Shown: piece by piece, positions 10,364 to 21,524 of the stretch
Position numbering within the stretch: position 1 is the first letter of the stretch
How the letters are laid out: each line of letters begins with the position of its first letter
NCBI GenBank assembly: GCA_023014485.1
Contig: JAJOZX010005513.1
Location: 186,001 to 250,000, forward strand
Direction of reading: 5' to 3'
DNA from: Bathynomus jamesi
Taxonomy: Eukaryota > Arthropoda > Malacostraca > Isopoda > Cirolanidae
DNA: 64,000 nt
Translations under genes and position numbers: made by a program
The notes under the pieces: generated by a model
Databases searched by the model: none
What the model was told of the DNA's origin: nothing
The model's input: the letters and a program-made list of their open reading frames with translations, nothing else

Positions 10364-10838
10364 ATTCTCATTACGTCATGTTATGACAAGAATCCTATCC
10401 CCTTAGAATCAACATGATGGTGCTCCTTGTCACAATGCCAAAATTGTTCAGGATTATCTAAATGGACGTTTTCCAAATCGCTGGATCGGACGCGGAAAGC
10501 AACAGACCTTGTGTTGCGAGATGACCAGATTTAACCCCTTTAGATTTCTTTGCATGGGGCTTTATCGAGTCGCACGTCTATCAGACGAAGATTACGAGTC
10601 TTGAAAACTTACGTACACGTATACGAACTGCTGCAGATAACATAACCAGGCAAATGCTCCAGAATGTGTTTAGAAATGCTGCGGAACGATTTGAGCTGTG
10701 CAGGGATACTGATGGGCGTCACGTCGAATCCTACTCTTAATTATTTAATAAATGTTACCACTTTATCATTTTATGATTGAATTCCATATAATTTCCAAGT
10801 GCTTCACAAAAATAGATCCTGACTTTATGTACACCCTG

Positions 10839-11109
10839 TATAATACCTTGTAATGATGCTAATTATTATTAAGTATTCCAAAAGTACGTTTTATATATTT
10901 AAAAAATTTCTATTTTGTTTTCGCTTTTGAAGGAAATTATTACAGGATTTTAATGTCTTCCTCTCCAAATTGGAAAAGGATCTATAGAGCAAGTACCATG
11001 TTCTACACATGTGCTATTAACGGGCTTTAGATTAATGTTTTCCTCTACTGCAGGTTAGAGGTTAGGTCAAAATAAGGGTAAGGGTATATATATATATATA
11101 TATATATAT

Positions 11110-11147
<38 letters not shown>

Positions 11148-11823
11148 TATATTATATATGAGAGGGGTTGGTTGGTTGGTTCATTTTTACAGCTTTGACA
11201 CTTTAAAAATGCTTCATTTATTTTAGAATTTGCCATCTTCAAAATTTTATTTTAATACATTGTTTTTGGGGGATAAATATATTTTTATTCCTCACTTAAT
11301 ATTTTTTTAGATTTTTTTCAAGGTGTGTTATTAAATTAACTTCGGTCAACGGGTTAATGTTAGATTTGTACATTGAAGAAGCGCGATTACAGTCGGCTTC
11401 TGGCTTCAGAGGCTGAATTCGCGTGATTATCCGTATTTGCGCGGAGTTGCATAGGTATAATCTCTTATAACGGTACTGTAGTTCAGAATTTTAGTTTACG
11501 GGTATAGCAGGATGTTTAGCCCTCGTAAATATGAGTATCATTATGTTTGAATTGGTCGATAGAGACATATTTCGATCGCACGAAAATTTACTGGTTTTGT
11601 ATACTCGTATTTATACGTTTTGCTGCGACTGGATTAGTGCTTTTGTTCTCAACCACCTCTTGGCAAAGATGATGATGTGGATCGGCCATGCGTTCCCTGA
11701 AGAAGGCCTGAGGATGGACGATCGCGCTTTGAACCTTTAGCATGAACCGTTTTATGAGTTTTCGCGGTTTTCTCTTAATTCAAGCAAATGAACCACTGTT
11801 GCAGCGAGAAAGATAAATTCTGC

Positions 11824-11906
<83 letters not shown>

Positions 11907-12040
11907 GAATCTTACGTTTCTCGAGAAAAGTACTTAATTGCATGGTTCATGCTTAGTAATGGCCTCGCGTAGAAAAGCCGAAGTGAGAGCACCACACTTC
12001 ACGCAGGAGGATGTTTCGTATCGTAAATTTCATTTAAGTA
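10839..12040. other. Intergenic, microsatellites only
   Basis: No gene was recognised. It holds an interrupted (TA)n at 11087-11157 and a pure (GA)n of about 75 bases at 11827-11902. An ORF at 11531-11740 has no domain support. Confidence 0.7.
11827..11902. repeat. (GA)n microsatellite
   Basis: About 37 pure GA units. Confidence 0.98.
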
Positions 12041-13460
12041 TCGGGTTGCAACATAAATTCTGCTCGATTAGAAAACGGACGATAGATAATAGAATAACCT
12101 CAAGATAATGTGAAATAGTTTTAGAAATGTTGCAAAATACACGCGACGACAAGTTCGCACATGTTTTATCACGATACAGAATGATTTAGGCTAGTGTAGG
12201 CTCAGGCTAGTATAGGATTAGGCTAATGAATATTTCCTCTGGTGTTTTTCATAGTTATAACGCGACCCCTACGATATTACAGTAATTGAAAAAACATGGA
12301 GCCCACGAAAGAGCATATTCGACATGTGATGATGTATGAGTTCCATAAAGGATCTAACGCTAGTGAATCCGCAAGAAACATTCAGAGAGTTTATGGAAAT
12401 GATGATGTGAGCGAATGGATGTGTAGATGGTGGTTTGAGAAGTTCAGAAATGGAGACTTCAGTCTGAAAGATTATCAACGAACAGGACGACCAAATGAGT
12501 TAGATGAAGAGTTGCTGAAAGAAACAGTGGAGGAAAATTCAATGGTAACTGTAAGAGAACTTGGCCTGTAACCCGGAGTTAGCCATATGACCATTCATCG
12601 TCATTTGAAGCTGTTAGGAAAAGTAGTGAAGGTTGGAAAATAGGTTCCGCATGATTTGTCACGAGCGAATCTTCAACATTGAATCGATATTTGCACACCA
12701 CTGCATTCTCGGCAACTGCAGGCACCGTTTTTGAATCGGATCGTCACTGGGGATGAAAAATGGGTCCTCTATAACAATATTAAGCTTCGACATCAGTGGC
12801 TTAGCCGTGAAACAAAGCCTGAATCTCAGCCAAGGAATGGACCCCATCCAAAGAAAATTTTGCTATGCGCTTGGTGGGATATGCAAGGAATTATTCATTT
12901 TGAGCTTCTGCCAGATAACCAATCACAGCTGAAGTCTACTGCCAACAACTCCAACGATTGAAGAGGGCATTACAAGAAAAACGTCCTGCATTAATTTAAT
13001 CGCAGAGGTGTTCTATTCCACCAGGATAACGCGCGACCTCACACTGCTCGAATCACCACTGCCCAATTGTGGAGATATTTGGTAGGGAAAAAATGCCTCA
13101 TCCACCTTATTCTCCGGACATCGCACCTTCAGACTATCATTTATTCAGAAGTCTGCAACACCACCTAGATGGACAAAAGTTGCAATCTAGGGAAGCTATC
13201 GAAAACGAAATGATCGCTTTTTTTAACTCTAAACCAAGGGATTTCTTCGAACGTGGCATAAACTTTTCTACAGGTGGGAGGTTATAGAAAAAGAAGGGAA
13301 TTATATTGATTAATTTGTCATTGTCATTGTCATTGTCATTTAATTTTTGTTGTGAATAAACTAAAAATTCGAGCAAATTTGTCCTTGTAAGTCGTTTAAT
13401 TTTTGTTCTGAATGAACTAAAAAATCGTAAAATTCGAGCAGAATATATGTTACAACCTTA
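12041..13460 (+). mobile_element. mariner element (decayed)
   Basis: Imperfect terminal repeats of about 28 bases (left TCGGGTTGCAACATAAATTC, right the complement of TAAGGTTGTAACATATATTC) are flanked by TA at 12039-12040 and 13461-13462. The length of 1420 bases is usual for mariner. A GTCATT microduplication lies near 13316-13341, close to the right end. Confidence 0.85.
12296..13290 (+). pseudogene. mariner transposase (DD34D), inactivated
   Basis: The start MEPTKEHIRHVMMYEF is followed by a helix-turn-helix region (about residues 10-100) and a second one (SHMTIHRHLKLLGK). The catalytic motifs are VTGDEKWVLY (first Asp, about 12748), FHQDNARPHTAR (second Asp, about 13020) and YSPDIAPSDYHLF (third Asp, about 13110). 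Stop codons after REL, after GK and near 12960, plus frame changes around 12960-13010, show it is dead. It is related to, but clearly diverged from, the mariner at 43806-45085. Confidence 0.9.
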
Positions 13461-13958
13461 TATAATTGAAAGGAAGAGAATGAAAACATTTATTAATCTG
13501 AACTCAATTATTTTTTTTTCCAATTTATCTGAGAAGAGATATTTTAGAAGCAGGCAGGCGCCTCTTGATTTACTATTGAAGTTATTCACAAATTAGTTCA
13601 AAACGTTGAAATAAGAAAAAATAGTAATTTAAATTTTTGCAATTTTTTTTTTTTTCTTTAAACCATCCATGCACTTCACCATAACAAAACAAAAAACTCA
13701 TTATGGGCTCGCGAATTAAATACAGAACTTAAATGCTCTCTAGCCCCGACTCCGAAACAAAAGTAAGGGTTCTTGCACCCATAATTTTGAATTGAAGATT
13801 TCGTGAGAAATAGTCGCAATGTTTTTCGTGTATTTTTGAGAAATTCAATGAATTTGGGTTCATTTTCAAATCGGTCACAGTTTGATACATCGCATTGTGC
13901 AACTCGTTTATTACCTTTTTACTCTCTCTTTCAACTGTTTTTGGTTGAGGGAATTATT

Positions 13959-13993
<35 letters not shown>

Positions 13994-14109
13994 CATTATC
14001 AGTAGAGGGAGTGTGTTACAGCTTGTATGGAAGACGTATGCAGAATACAGAAACTAAAAATAAGAACTAAAGAGTAATCGGTAAGGCGACGAAAGTAATT
14101 AGGAATAAG

Positions 14110-14149
<40 letters not shown>

Positions 14150-14315
14150 ATATAATAATAGTAATAATAACCCATGGGAAAATTACAAAATTATTCAAAG
14201 TACTTTCGAGTTTTTAACTCCTCCTCGGGGAACAGTCGAAAGTACTCGGAATAAGTTTCCAACTTTCCCGTAGGTTATTCTAATACTCATTAAGTTAACA
14301 TGACGATAAGAAAAT

Positions 14316-14354
<39 letters not shown>

Positions 14355-14459
14355 TATATATATTATGCAGGAAGGAGGGGCCATGGGCGAATGCCCCAAA
14401 AACAACAACCCCCATCCTGTATAGAGGAAGAAGAGAGCCAAAATCAAGGTCCAACGTTT
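13461..14459. other. Intergenic, simple repeats and a small inverted repeat
   Basis: There is an (ATT/ATC)n run at 13953-14000, (TA)n at 14112-14145 and (AC)n at 14320-14352. An imperfect inverted repeat around 14171-14278 (CCCATGGGAAAATT and AACTTTCCCGTAGG sides, with AGTACTTTCGA repeated inverted) could be a small MITE. No gene was seen. Confidence 0.6.
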
Positions 14460-16980
14460 TTAAGATGACTGGACACACTGCGTTTGAAAGATTAGAGGGT
14501 CATAAGCAGGAGGAAAGATGGATTGAGGAAGATTGTTCCAGAATTGACCTGTTGAATAGATGAAAGTTTGAAAGTACCGATTAATCCTTGCGTTAGAGAG
14601 TTGAACAGAGAAAGAATGAGGTGTTGAAAGTCTGATACTGCGTGATCTCCTTAAAGGAGGAGGCATGCAGTTAGAGAGTTTGGAAGAGCAGTGTCCGTTA
14701 TTATTGCGATAATAAAGAGAAAGTGAAGCGACATTACGGCGAAGAGAGAGGGATTGAAGACAGTCAAGAAGAGGCGGGGAATTCATGAGACGAAAAGCCT
14801 TTGATTCCACCCTGTCAAGTAGTGCTGTATGGGTTGAGCCACCCCATACATGAGAAACGTACTTCATATAGGGGCGGACAAGACTCCTGTACAGAGACAG
14901 CAACTGAGTGGGGGTGAAGAAACTGTGGAGCCTGTACGGCACACCTAACATCTTAGAAGCTGTTTTAGAAAGAGTATACGTGCGAGAAAAGGAAACACCA
15001 GGAATGTTAAGAGAAGAGGAAGGATTGAGTTGTGTTGTTGTTGTTGAAGGTAAGGGGATAGTCGTGTGGAAGATTGTGACGAGTAGATAGATGAAGGAAC
15101 TGAGTTTCTGAGGCATTGAACGCCACGAGGTTTTCTCTGCCCAAATCAGAGATAGTAGCAAGATTAGAGGTCAGGTGCTATGTAGCCGTCCCACGTGAAG
15201 CATGGAGTGGCTGTTGAGAGGGACGCTTTGTGAAGCAAATGGAGAAGTGAAGAGTAGAATCATCAGCATAGGAGTGGATAGGACAAGTGCAACTTAATAG
15301 ATCATTGATAAATAAAAGGAAAATGGTGGGTGACAGGACAGAGCCCCGAGGAACACCACTATTAATAGCTTTAGGAGAAGAACAGTGGCCATCTATAACC
15401 GCAGCTATAGATCGGCCAGAAAAGAAATCACATCGGCATAGATAAAAGGATAGAAACCGAAGGAGGGCAGTTTGGACATACAAGATTTGTTCCAAACTCT
15501 ATCAAAAGCTTTTGATATATCTAACGCAATAGTAAAGGTTTCACCAAAATCCCGAAAGGATGATGACCAAAAGTCGGAGAGAGATGCAAGAAAATCGTCA
15601 GTAGAGCGTCCCTGCGGAATCCATACAGATCATCTGAAAGAAGATTGTGAGAAGAGAAGTGTTTAAGAATCTTCCCATTAAGGATATATTAAAAATTTTA
15701 GAAAGGCAAGAAATCAAACCAATTGAACGATAGTTGAAGGATTGAGAGCGGTCACCCATCTTTGGGACAGGCTGAATGAAAGCGAACTTCCAGCAGCAAG
15801 GAAAAGTACCAAATGAAAGACACGAAAAAGTTTGCCTTGGCAGGGCGTCAGTACAGAAGCACAGTTTTTGAGAACAGGAGGAGCACCATCAGGACCGTAC
15901 GCTTTCCTAGAGTTGAACCCAGATAGGGCAGAAGAAACAACTTTGGAAGAGAGATTAATTTTTGACATAATTAAGTTAGAGGGAGAAGATGGAGGAACAG
16001 CACCGGAATTGTCCAGGGTTGAGTTGGAGACGAAAGTTTGAGCGAAGAGTTGAACTTTATCAGGAGAAGAGACGGCCATCGGAATGGAAGAGAGGAAGAA
16101 AAGAAATAAAGTTGTTAAAGTTCTTAGCTAGATACCAGAATGAGCTTCAAGAATTAGAATTGGATAGATTTTCACATTTTTGTCTTGTCGAAGAACAGAT
16201 TTTGCACGATTCCCGGCAAATATATGAGCTAAGTGTCGGGAGCTGGATGGCAACGGTACCTTCTGAAAGCCTCTTCTCTGTTGTGAATAGCATTATAACA
16301 AGCCAGGTTAAACAAATGTTTTTTTTTTTGCATTAGTAGTTGGAATAGAATATAGAATGTATGCCTCCATGCCCGAGAGAATGACCTCCGTGGTGCGCTC
16401 AGCACACTCGGAAGAGCCCCGGCCACGGAAGCAGTAATCATTCCATGGGAGATCAGAGAAGTGCTGCCAAATTAGTATCCCAATCAGCGGCGCCAAAGTG
16501 CTAAAGGCGTCTCCTCTTTGGAGGATCCAAAGGCCGAACTGGGACGATAGGACAAGAAACAGAAAAAAGATTGTGGTCGGAGGATCCCAACGAAGAAAAG
16601 AGGTGGAAAATAAGTCCAGAATGTTGGGTCTGTCTCCAGGGCGATCGAGGATACGAGTAGATTGCTGTACAATCTGCTCTTAAGTCATTCAGGATAGAGA
16701 AGTTGGAAGCTAGTTCACTAGCGGTGTCAGTGATATTGGAGGAAAACCAAAGGTAGTGATGAACTGATGAACATTGAAATCTCGTAAAATGGAGATTTTG
16801 GCAAAGGGAGAGCGAAATAGAATGTATTCCACTTTTGAAGTGAGGTTGTCGAAGAATTTTGGATAGTCGGTAGAATTAGGAAAAAGGTAAACAGCGCAGA
16901 TGTATTTAGTTTGAGATTGGCATGTAAACCGCGGCCAGAGGGTGTAGAATTCGGATGATTCAAGTTAAGGAGTACGAGAG
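14460..16980 (-). pseudogene. Jockey-clade LINE, endonuclease and reverse transcriptase remnants
   Basis: Read on the minus strand from about 16980 down, degraded endonuclease segments (16980-16230) are followed by the reverse transcriptase. GFNSRKAYGPDGAPPVLKN lies near 15900, SKAFDRVW-like finger remnants near 15500, NSGVPRGSVLSPTIFLLFIN near 15340 and the catalytic YADDSTLHFS box near 15265. The thumb and C-terminus (15160-14460) include LYRSLVRPYMKYVSHVWGG and STGQFWNNLPQSIFP. The frame is broken several times, so it is inactive. The YADDSTLH form and overall order are those of Jockey-like elements. The 3' end at about 14460 abuts an (AC)n-containing tract. Confidence 0.85.
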
Positions 16981-17036
16981 GAAGTTACGTCATCCATTGC
17001 CTACATATACGCAACATCCACTTTTAGAATGATATA

Positions 17037-17758
17037 CCAGGTGTCCCGTTCGAAATGAAACAACTTTGAAACCTTATAATTTTTTATTGAATGATGCAAA
17101 CAATGTAATATTCACACAGTAAATAGTCAGTCATAAAGTTTCATATGATATATGTGAATTATAAAATTAGATGCATTAGAGTTCTTTATTGTATGCATTC
17201 AATATGTGCACCATTTGTAGCACGGACCAGGTCGCAACGGTAGGTACTCAATTTCCCTCCACACGTTGCCTAGCATCTCAGGGATTACAGAGTCCACCGC
17301 TTCTGTGATGCGCTCTTTCAGTTGAACGAGGAATCTGCAGTTCGACACTGGCATGACGGATGGACTTTCTCGGGCTACTACCAAAGGCGCCGCGTATTCG
17401 TTCATCATCATCTTCCGATCTTGTTCGCTCTCCAGAGTGTTCCTTTAGAACACTGCCAGTTTCCTCAAATTTCTTGGTCCATGCATATAGGTCTCTTCTG
17501 GTGGGTGGTTCCTCGTGAAAGGTTGTACGGAATCGCCGTTGCACCAGAGTAGGGGACTTCATTCAACTCAGCCATCCATAACACATTTCGCTTTTTCTTG
17601 TGGTGTAAACATAATTCAATCTGAAACAAACAAAAAGAAAAACATTGACAAAAACTTATGCATATGGTGTAGTAACTGGCAAAATTTCAACATTCTCACA
17701 TTAATACTTCAAAAATTACAGAGTTTCAAAGTTGTTTCATTTCGAATGGGACACCCGG
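17037..17758 (-). mobile_element. Tc1/mariner-superfamily deletion derivative
   Basis: The inverted terminal repeats are about 46 bases (left CCAGGTGTCCCGTTCGAAAT) with TA on both sides (17035-17036, 17759-17760). The minus-strand ORF from 17562 encodes only the N-terminal DNA-binding part (RDLYAWTKKFEETGSV, then SSPRKSIRHASVELQIPRST). It is joined to C-terminal codons near 17330-17190 (LKERITEAVDSVIPEML), so the catalytic core is deleted. This is non-autonomous, and the ends are good enough to suggest it was mobilised in trans. Confidence 0.85.
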
Positions 17759-18073
17759 TATAATTTGTGTGTGTGTGTGTGTGTTTTAAAAATAGGACGG
17801 AGACTCGTCATATATTTATTATTGGTTAGATAAAAGGAAAAGATTAACCTTGGTTTTTATTATGAATAAGGTGTTATTATTCGTAATTAAAATTAATTTA
17901 AAATTAACGTTAATTATAATTTTCACACTTCACAGTTATAATGTTTGAGAGTTGTTTCGTTGATCTGCGGAATACGGCGGTTTGGTTGGGGGTGGGTGGG
18001 GAACATTAAATTGCTAGTTCATTTAAATTATTTAATTAAAAACGAATGCACAAATATATCTCATATATATATA

Positions 18074-18822
18074 CAGGGTGGGCCGTAAGTTTCCATACAT
18101 AGGAAAAATAAACATTTTGTTATGGACAACCATTTTTATTTATATAATATGCTCTACATGGTTGCCATTGTTTTGAAAACACATTTCAATACGTGTTCCC
18201 CACTGTTGATGAACACGCATTAGCACAGTTGACGTTATGCTTGTAATGGCGTTGGTGATACGTTCCTTTAGATGATTTATGTCTCGTATCTTTTCCTGAT
18301 ACACCATGGCCTTCAAGTGCCCCCAAAGATAGAAATCAAGGGGGTGAGATCTGGGAGGCCACTCCACAGGACCACGCCGACCAATCCAAGCATCCGGAAA
18401 CTGCTGATCCAAATACCGACGCACGTGAAGACCATAATGAGGTGGAGCTCCATCTTGCTGGAAGTAAACTGGGAAGTTACCTTCCTCGTTTAGCAGGGAT
18501 GGGAAAATCTCTTCTTGCAACATGTTAAGATACCTTTCGGCATTAAGATTTCCACTGACAAAAATTGGTCCAATAATTCTGTCACCCCATATCCCGGCCC
18601 ACACCATCACTTTACCGGCACCTTGCATCTTCGTCGGACTCAGCCAGTTAGGGTTAGCATTACTCCAATAACGTATGTTTTGCCGATTAACCTCTCCATT
18701 GACGTAAAAATTTGCTTCATCAGTAAACAAGATCTTACGTCAAACGCATATTCTTAGGGTATCTGAAACATAAAAACAAACGTTTAATTTTTCCTATGTA
18801 TGGAAACTTACGGCCCACCCTG
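18074..18822 (-). mobile_element. Tc1/mariner-superfamily derivative carrying transposase C-terminal half
   Basis: Nearly perfect inverted repeats of about 36 bases (CAGGGTGGGCCGTAAGTTTC) have TA duplications at 18072-18073 and 18823-18824. The only long ORF is on the minus strand, and the N-terminal half of the transposase is absent. Confidence 0.9.
18140..18730 (-). pseudogene. Transposase C-terminal catalytic half (196 aa)
   Basis: The ORF starts at [18 protein letters not shown] (first catalytic Asp in FTDEA). [11 protein letters not shown] (second Asp) lies near residue 90 and the [13 protein letters not shown] box (third Asp) near residue 130. Relative to sister copies (35312-35944, 63370 onward), the residues of the SPDLT segment before that box are reduced to SH, a small in-frame loss. 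The DNA-binding domains are missing, so it cannot be functional alone. Confidence 0.85.
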
Positions 18823-19204
18823 TAGAATGGAGTGTATGGGGGTCCGTGGCCTTCTAATTAGACCCTCCAGGAACCTCAGCGATCCCCTGAAATGGATGAC
18901 TTGGCACCAACTATCAACTTGCAGTTACGTTTGAGTTGTCTCATATATATAAATAATTGCGTGTATGTGTGCGTGCGTGCGCATTGTGGTCACGTCGTTA
19001 TACCGGCTCCAGTAAGCTGAACCAATCTTAAGCAACATTGCGTGTATTTATTAGTTGGATGGGTGACCGTCCCCCTCAATGATGTCCCATGGTTTCGATT
19101 TCACGTTAATCTGTGAGTAAGTCTCTTCTGTACTATGAGTATGTCTGTTAGTACGGAGGATAAACCATGACTAGTTTACAACTTCTCTATCCTGAATGAC
19201 TTAG

Positions 19205-19345
19205 AGCAGATTGTACAGCAACCTACTCTTATCCTTGATCAGTTTGGAGACAGGCCCAACATTCTGGATTTATTTCTCACTCACAATTCATCCTCATCTT
19301 TACTTTGTCAAACTTTTTCCTCTCTTGGGCTCCTCTGACCACAAT
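19205..19345 (+). pseudogene. Jockey-like endonuclease fragment
   Basis: The plus-strand frame gives a stretch ending LLGSSDHNLIS, the SDHN motif of Jockey-clade endonucleases. The preceding residues (MYSNLLLS and ETGPTFWIYFSL) match the homologous segment on the minus strand near 16484-16672. At about 19345 the sequence switches to a different (CR1/L2) endonuclease, so this is a chimeric junction. Confidence 0.6.
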
Positions 19346-19719
19346 CTTATATCTAATTCCGGTCGTCGACTGTACGAGAGTTTGCTCGAAAGTTCACTTT
19401 TTCCAATGGTTAAGGAACCCACTAGAGAACGCAATATTTTGAATTTAGTTTTAGGTACAGGCCTCGACTTTTGATAATATTTCTGTAGACTACTACTACA
19501 CCACCAGTGATGACAGGCAAATAACATTTGAAATTAAAATTAATGTCTGTTAAACCTAAATGGTGGAATGCTGAAATTAAAAGTAGCTTAACGTTGAAAA
19601 GGAGCGCGTATTTTAAATTTAAAGAAACAAATAATTTGTCCGATGAAAATGCTTACGAGCTATTGAGAAGCCGAAGCAAAATCTTGTTAGAAAAAGTAAG
19701 CACAATTATGAGCTATATA
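19346..19719 (+). pseudogene. CR1/L2-like LINE, part 1 (endonuclease end and linker)
   Basis: The plus strand encodes SSLFPMVKEPTRERNILNLV (endonuclease) and then WWNAEIKSSLTLKRSAYFKF (19555-19660), the endonuclease to RT linker usual in L2/CR1 elements. It is cut at a TA (19718-19719) by the fold-back element and resumes at 22352 with KSNRKEFYNY. Confidence 0.75.
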
Positions 19720-20227
19720 CAGGGTGGGTAAAAAAAAAGTGACCCCTTAGAAGTAAACTGTCATATTAAAAAAAGTAAGGTGACTGGAGCTCCAGAACTT
19801 CATAGATGCTAACCTTAGCATGTTATTCGTCTTAATTGAGAAGTTGCTCGATGTGTCCCCCTTCCTGCTCAACGCAGGCCTCTAAACGTGGACGCCACTG
19901 AGTGACCCCTTAGAAGTAAACTGTCATATTAAAAAAAGTAAGGGGACTGGAGCTCCCAAACTTCATAGATGCTTACCTTAGCATGTTATTCGTCTTAATT
20001 GAGAAGTTGCTCGATGTGTCCCCCTTCCTGCTCAACGCAGGCCTCTAAACGTGGACGCCACTGATCAATACACCTGTTTACATGGAGCACCGACAATTCA
20101 GCGCAAGACAATTCAGCGCAAGTCAGTACAGTTAAAAGTTTAGTTAAAAATAATAAAAATAAATCGCAATAAATAAAAAAGAGAAAAATTTGTATATTTA
20201 TATATATGCTAAATTGGGTCTGTATCG

Positions 20228-21358
20228 AAGGAGTGACATTTCAAAGGAGTGACATTTCAAAGGAGTGACATTTCAAAGGAGTGACATTTCAAAGGAGTGA
20301 CATTTCAAAGGAGTGACATTTCAAAGGAGTGACATTTCAAAGGAGTGACATTTCAAAGGAGTGACATTTCAAAGGAGTGACATTTCAAAGGAGTGACATT
20401 TCAAAGGAGTGACATTTCAAAGGAGTGACATTTCAAAGGAGTGACATTTCAAAGGAGTGACATTTCAAAGGAGTGACATTTCAAAGGAGTGACATTTCAA
20501 AGGAGTGACATTTCAAAGGAGTGACATTTCAAAGGAGTGACATTTCAAAGGAGTGACATTTCAAAGGAGTGACATTTCAAAGGAGTGACATTTCAAAGGA
20601 GTGACATTTCAAAGGAGTGACATTTCAAAGGAGTGACATTTCAAAGGAGTGACATTTCAAAGGAGTGACATTTCAAAGGAGTGACATTTCAAAGGAGTGA
20701 CATTTCAAAGGAGTGACATTTCAAAGGAGTGACATTTCAAAGGAGTGACATTTCAAGGGAGTGACATTTCAAGGGAGTGACATTTCAAGGGAGTGACATT
20801 TCAAGGGAGTGACATTTCAAGGGAGTGACATTTCAAGGGAGTGACATTTCAAGGGAGTGACATTTCAAGGGAGTGACATTTCAAGGAGTGACATTTCAAG
20901 GGAGTGACATTTCAAGGGAGTGACATTTCAAGGGAGTGACATTTCAAGGGAGTGACATTTCAAGGGAGTGACATTTCAAGGGAGTGACATTTCAAGGGAG
21001 TGACATTTCAAGGGAGTGACATTTCAAGGGAGTGACATTTCAAGGGAGTGACATTTCAAGGGAGTGACATTTCAAGGGAGTGACATTTCAAGGGAGTGAC
21101 ATTTCAAGGGAGTGACATTTCAAGGGAGTGACATTTCAAGGGAGTGACATTTCAAGGGAGTGACATTTCAAGGGAGTGACATTTCAAGGGAGTGACATTT
21201 CAAGGGAGTGACATTTCAAGGGAGTGACATTTCAAGGGAGTGACATTTCAAGGGAGTGACATTTCAAGGGAGTGACATTTCAAGGGAGTGACATTTCAAG
21301 GGAGTGACATTTCAAGGGAGTGACATTTCAAGGGAGTGACATTTCAAGGGAGTGACAT
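20228..21358. repeat. 16-bp minisatellite, about 70 copies
   Basis: The unit is AAAGGAGTGACATTTC in the first half and AAGGGAGTGACATTTC from about 20754 on. Copies are essentially identical within each half, with one unit shortened by a base near 20880. The single sharp change of variant suggests two homogenisation or expansion events. Confidence 0.97.
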
Positions 21359-21493
21359 AAATACCGTAACGAAGGAGTGACATGACGAAGGAGTGACAAA
21401 TCGGAGATAAAATTCAAAGGAGTATAATTATTAAAATTTAATTTAAAAAAACAAAATTTGTTAAAATTAAGATTTTATTTCAAAAACTAGAAA

Positions 21494-21524
21494 CCTAACC
21501 TAACCTAACCTAACCTAACCTAAC
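21494..21524. repeat. (CCTAA)n telomere-type repeat, interstitial
   Basis: About six copies of CCTAA, the complement of the arthropod telomere unit TTAGG, lie inside the 20084-21619 element. Shorter CCTAA runs occur near 27980 and 35097. Confidence 0.9.

Larger units (their letters stand above)
8486..10838. mobile_element. Composite element: mariner-type inverted ends enclosing CRESS-virus sequence
   Basis: Left end CAGGGTGTACATAAAGTCAG at 8486 and its complement ending at 10838 are each flanked by TA (8484-8485 and 10839-10840). The left arm (8486-8945, minus) and right arm (10387-10838, plus) are about 450-bp inverted copies of one transposase 3' half and terminal repeat. A third, truncated copy lies at about 8950-9175. 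Between the arms are an origin-like stem-loop and a capsid-like gene. Whether this ever moved as one unit is unknown; the intact ends and TA flanks make it possible. Confidence 0.7.

Noticed and set aside
11531..11740. 69-codon ORF
   Set aside because: No domain, no homologue recognised, and not repeated elsewhere in the window.
15832..16336. Plus-strand ORFs of 69 and 115 codons
   Set aside because: Antisense to the Jockey reverse transcriptase and endonuclease.
20228..21358. Could the regular repeats be a CRISPR array?
   Set aside because: The units are contiguous 16-mers without spacers, in a eukaryotic transposon-rich context; it is a minisatellite.
21494..21524. CCTAA run as a chromosome end
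   Set aside because: Only about six units, inside a transposon with unique sequence on both sides.
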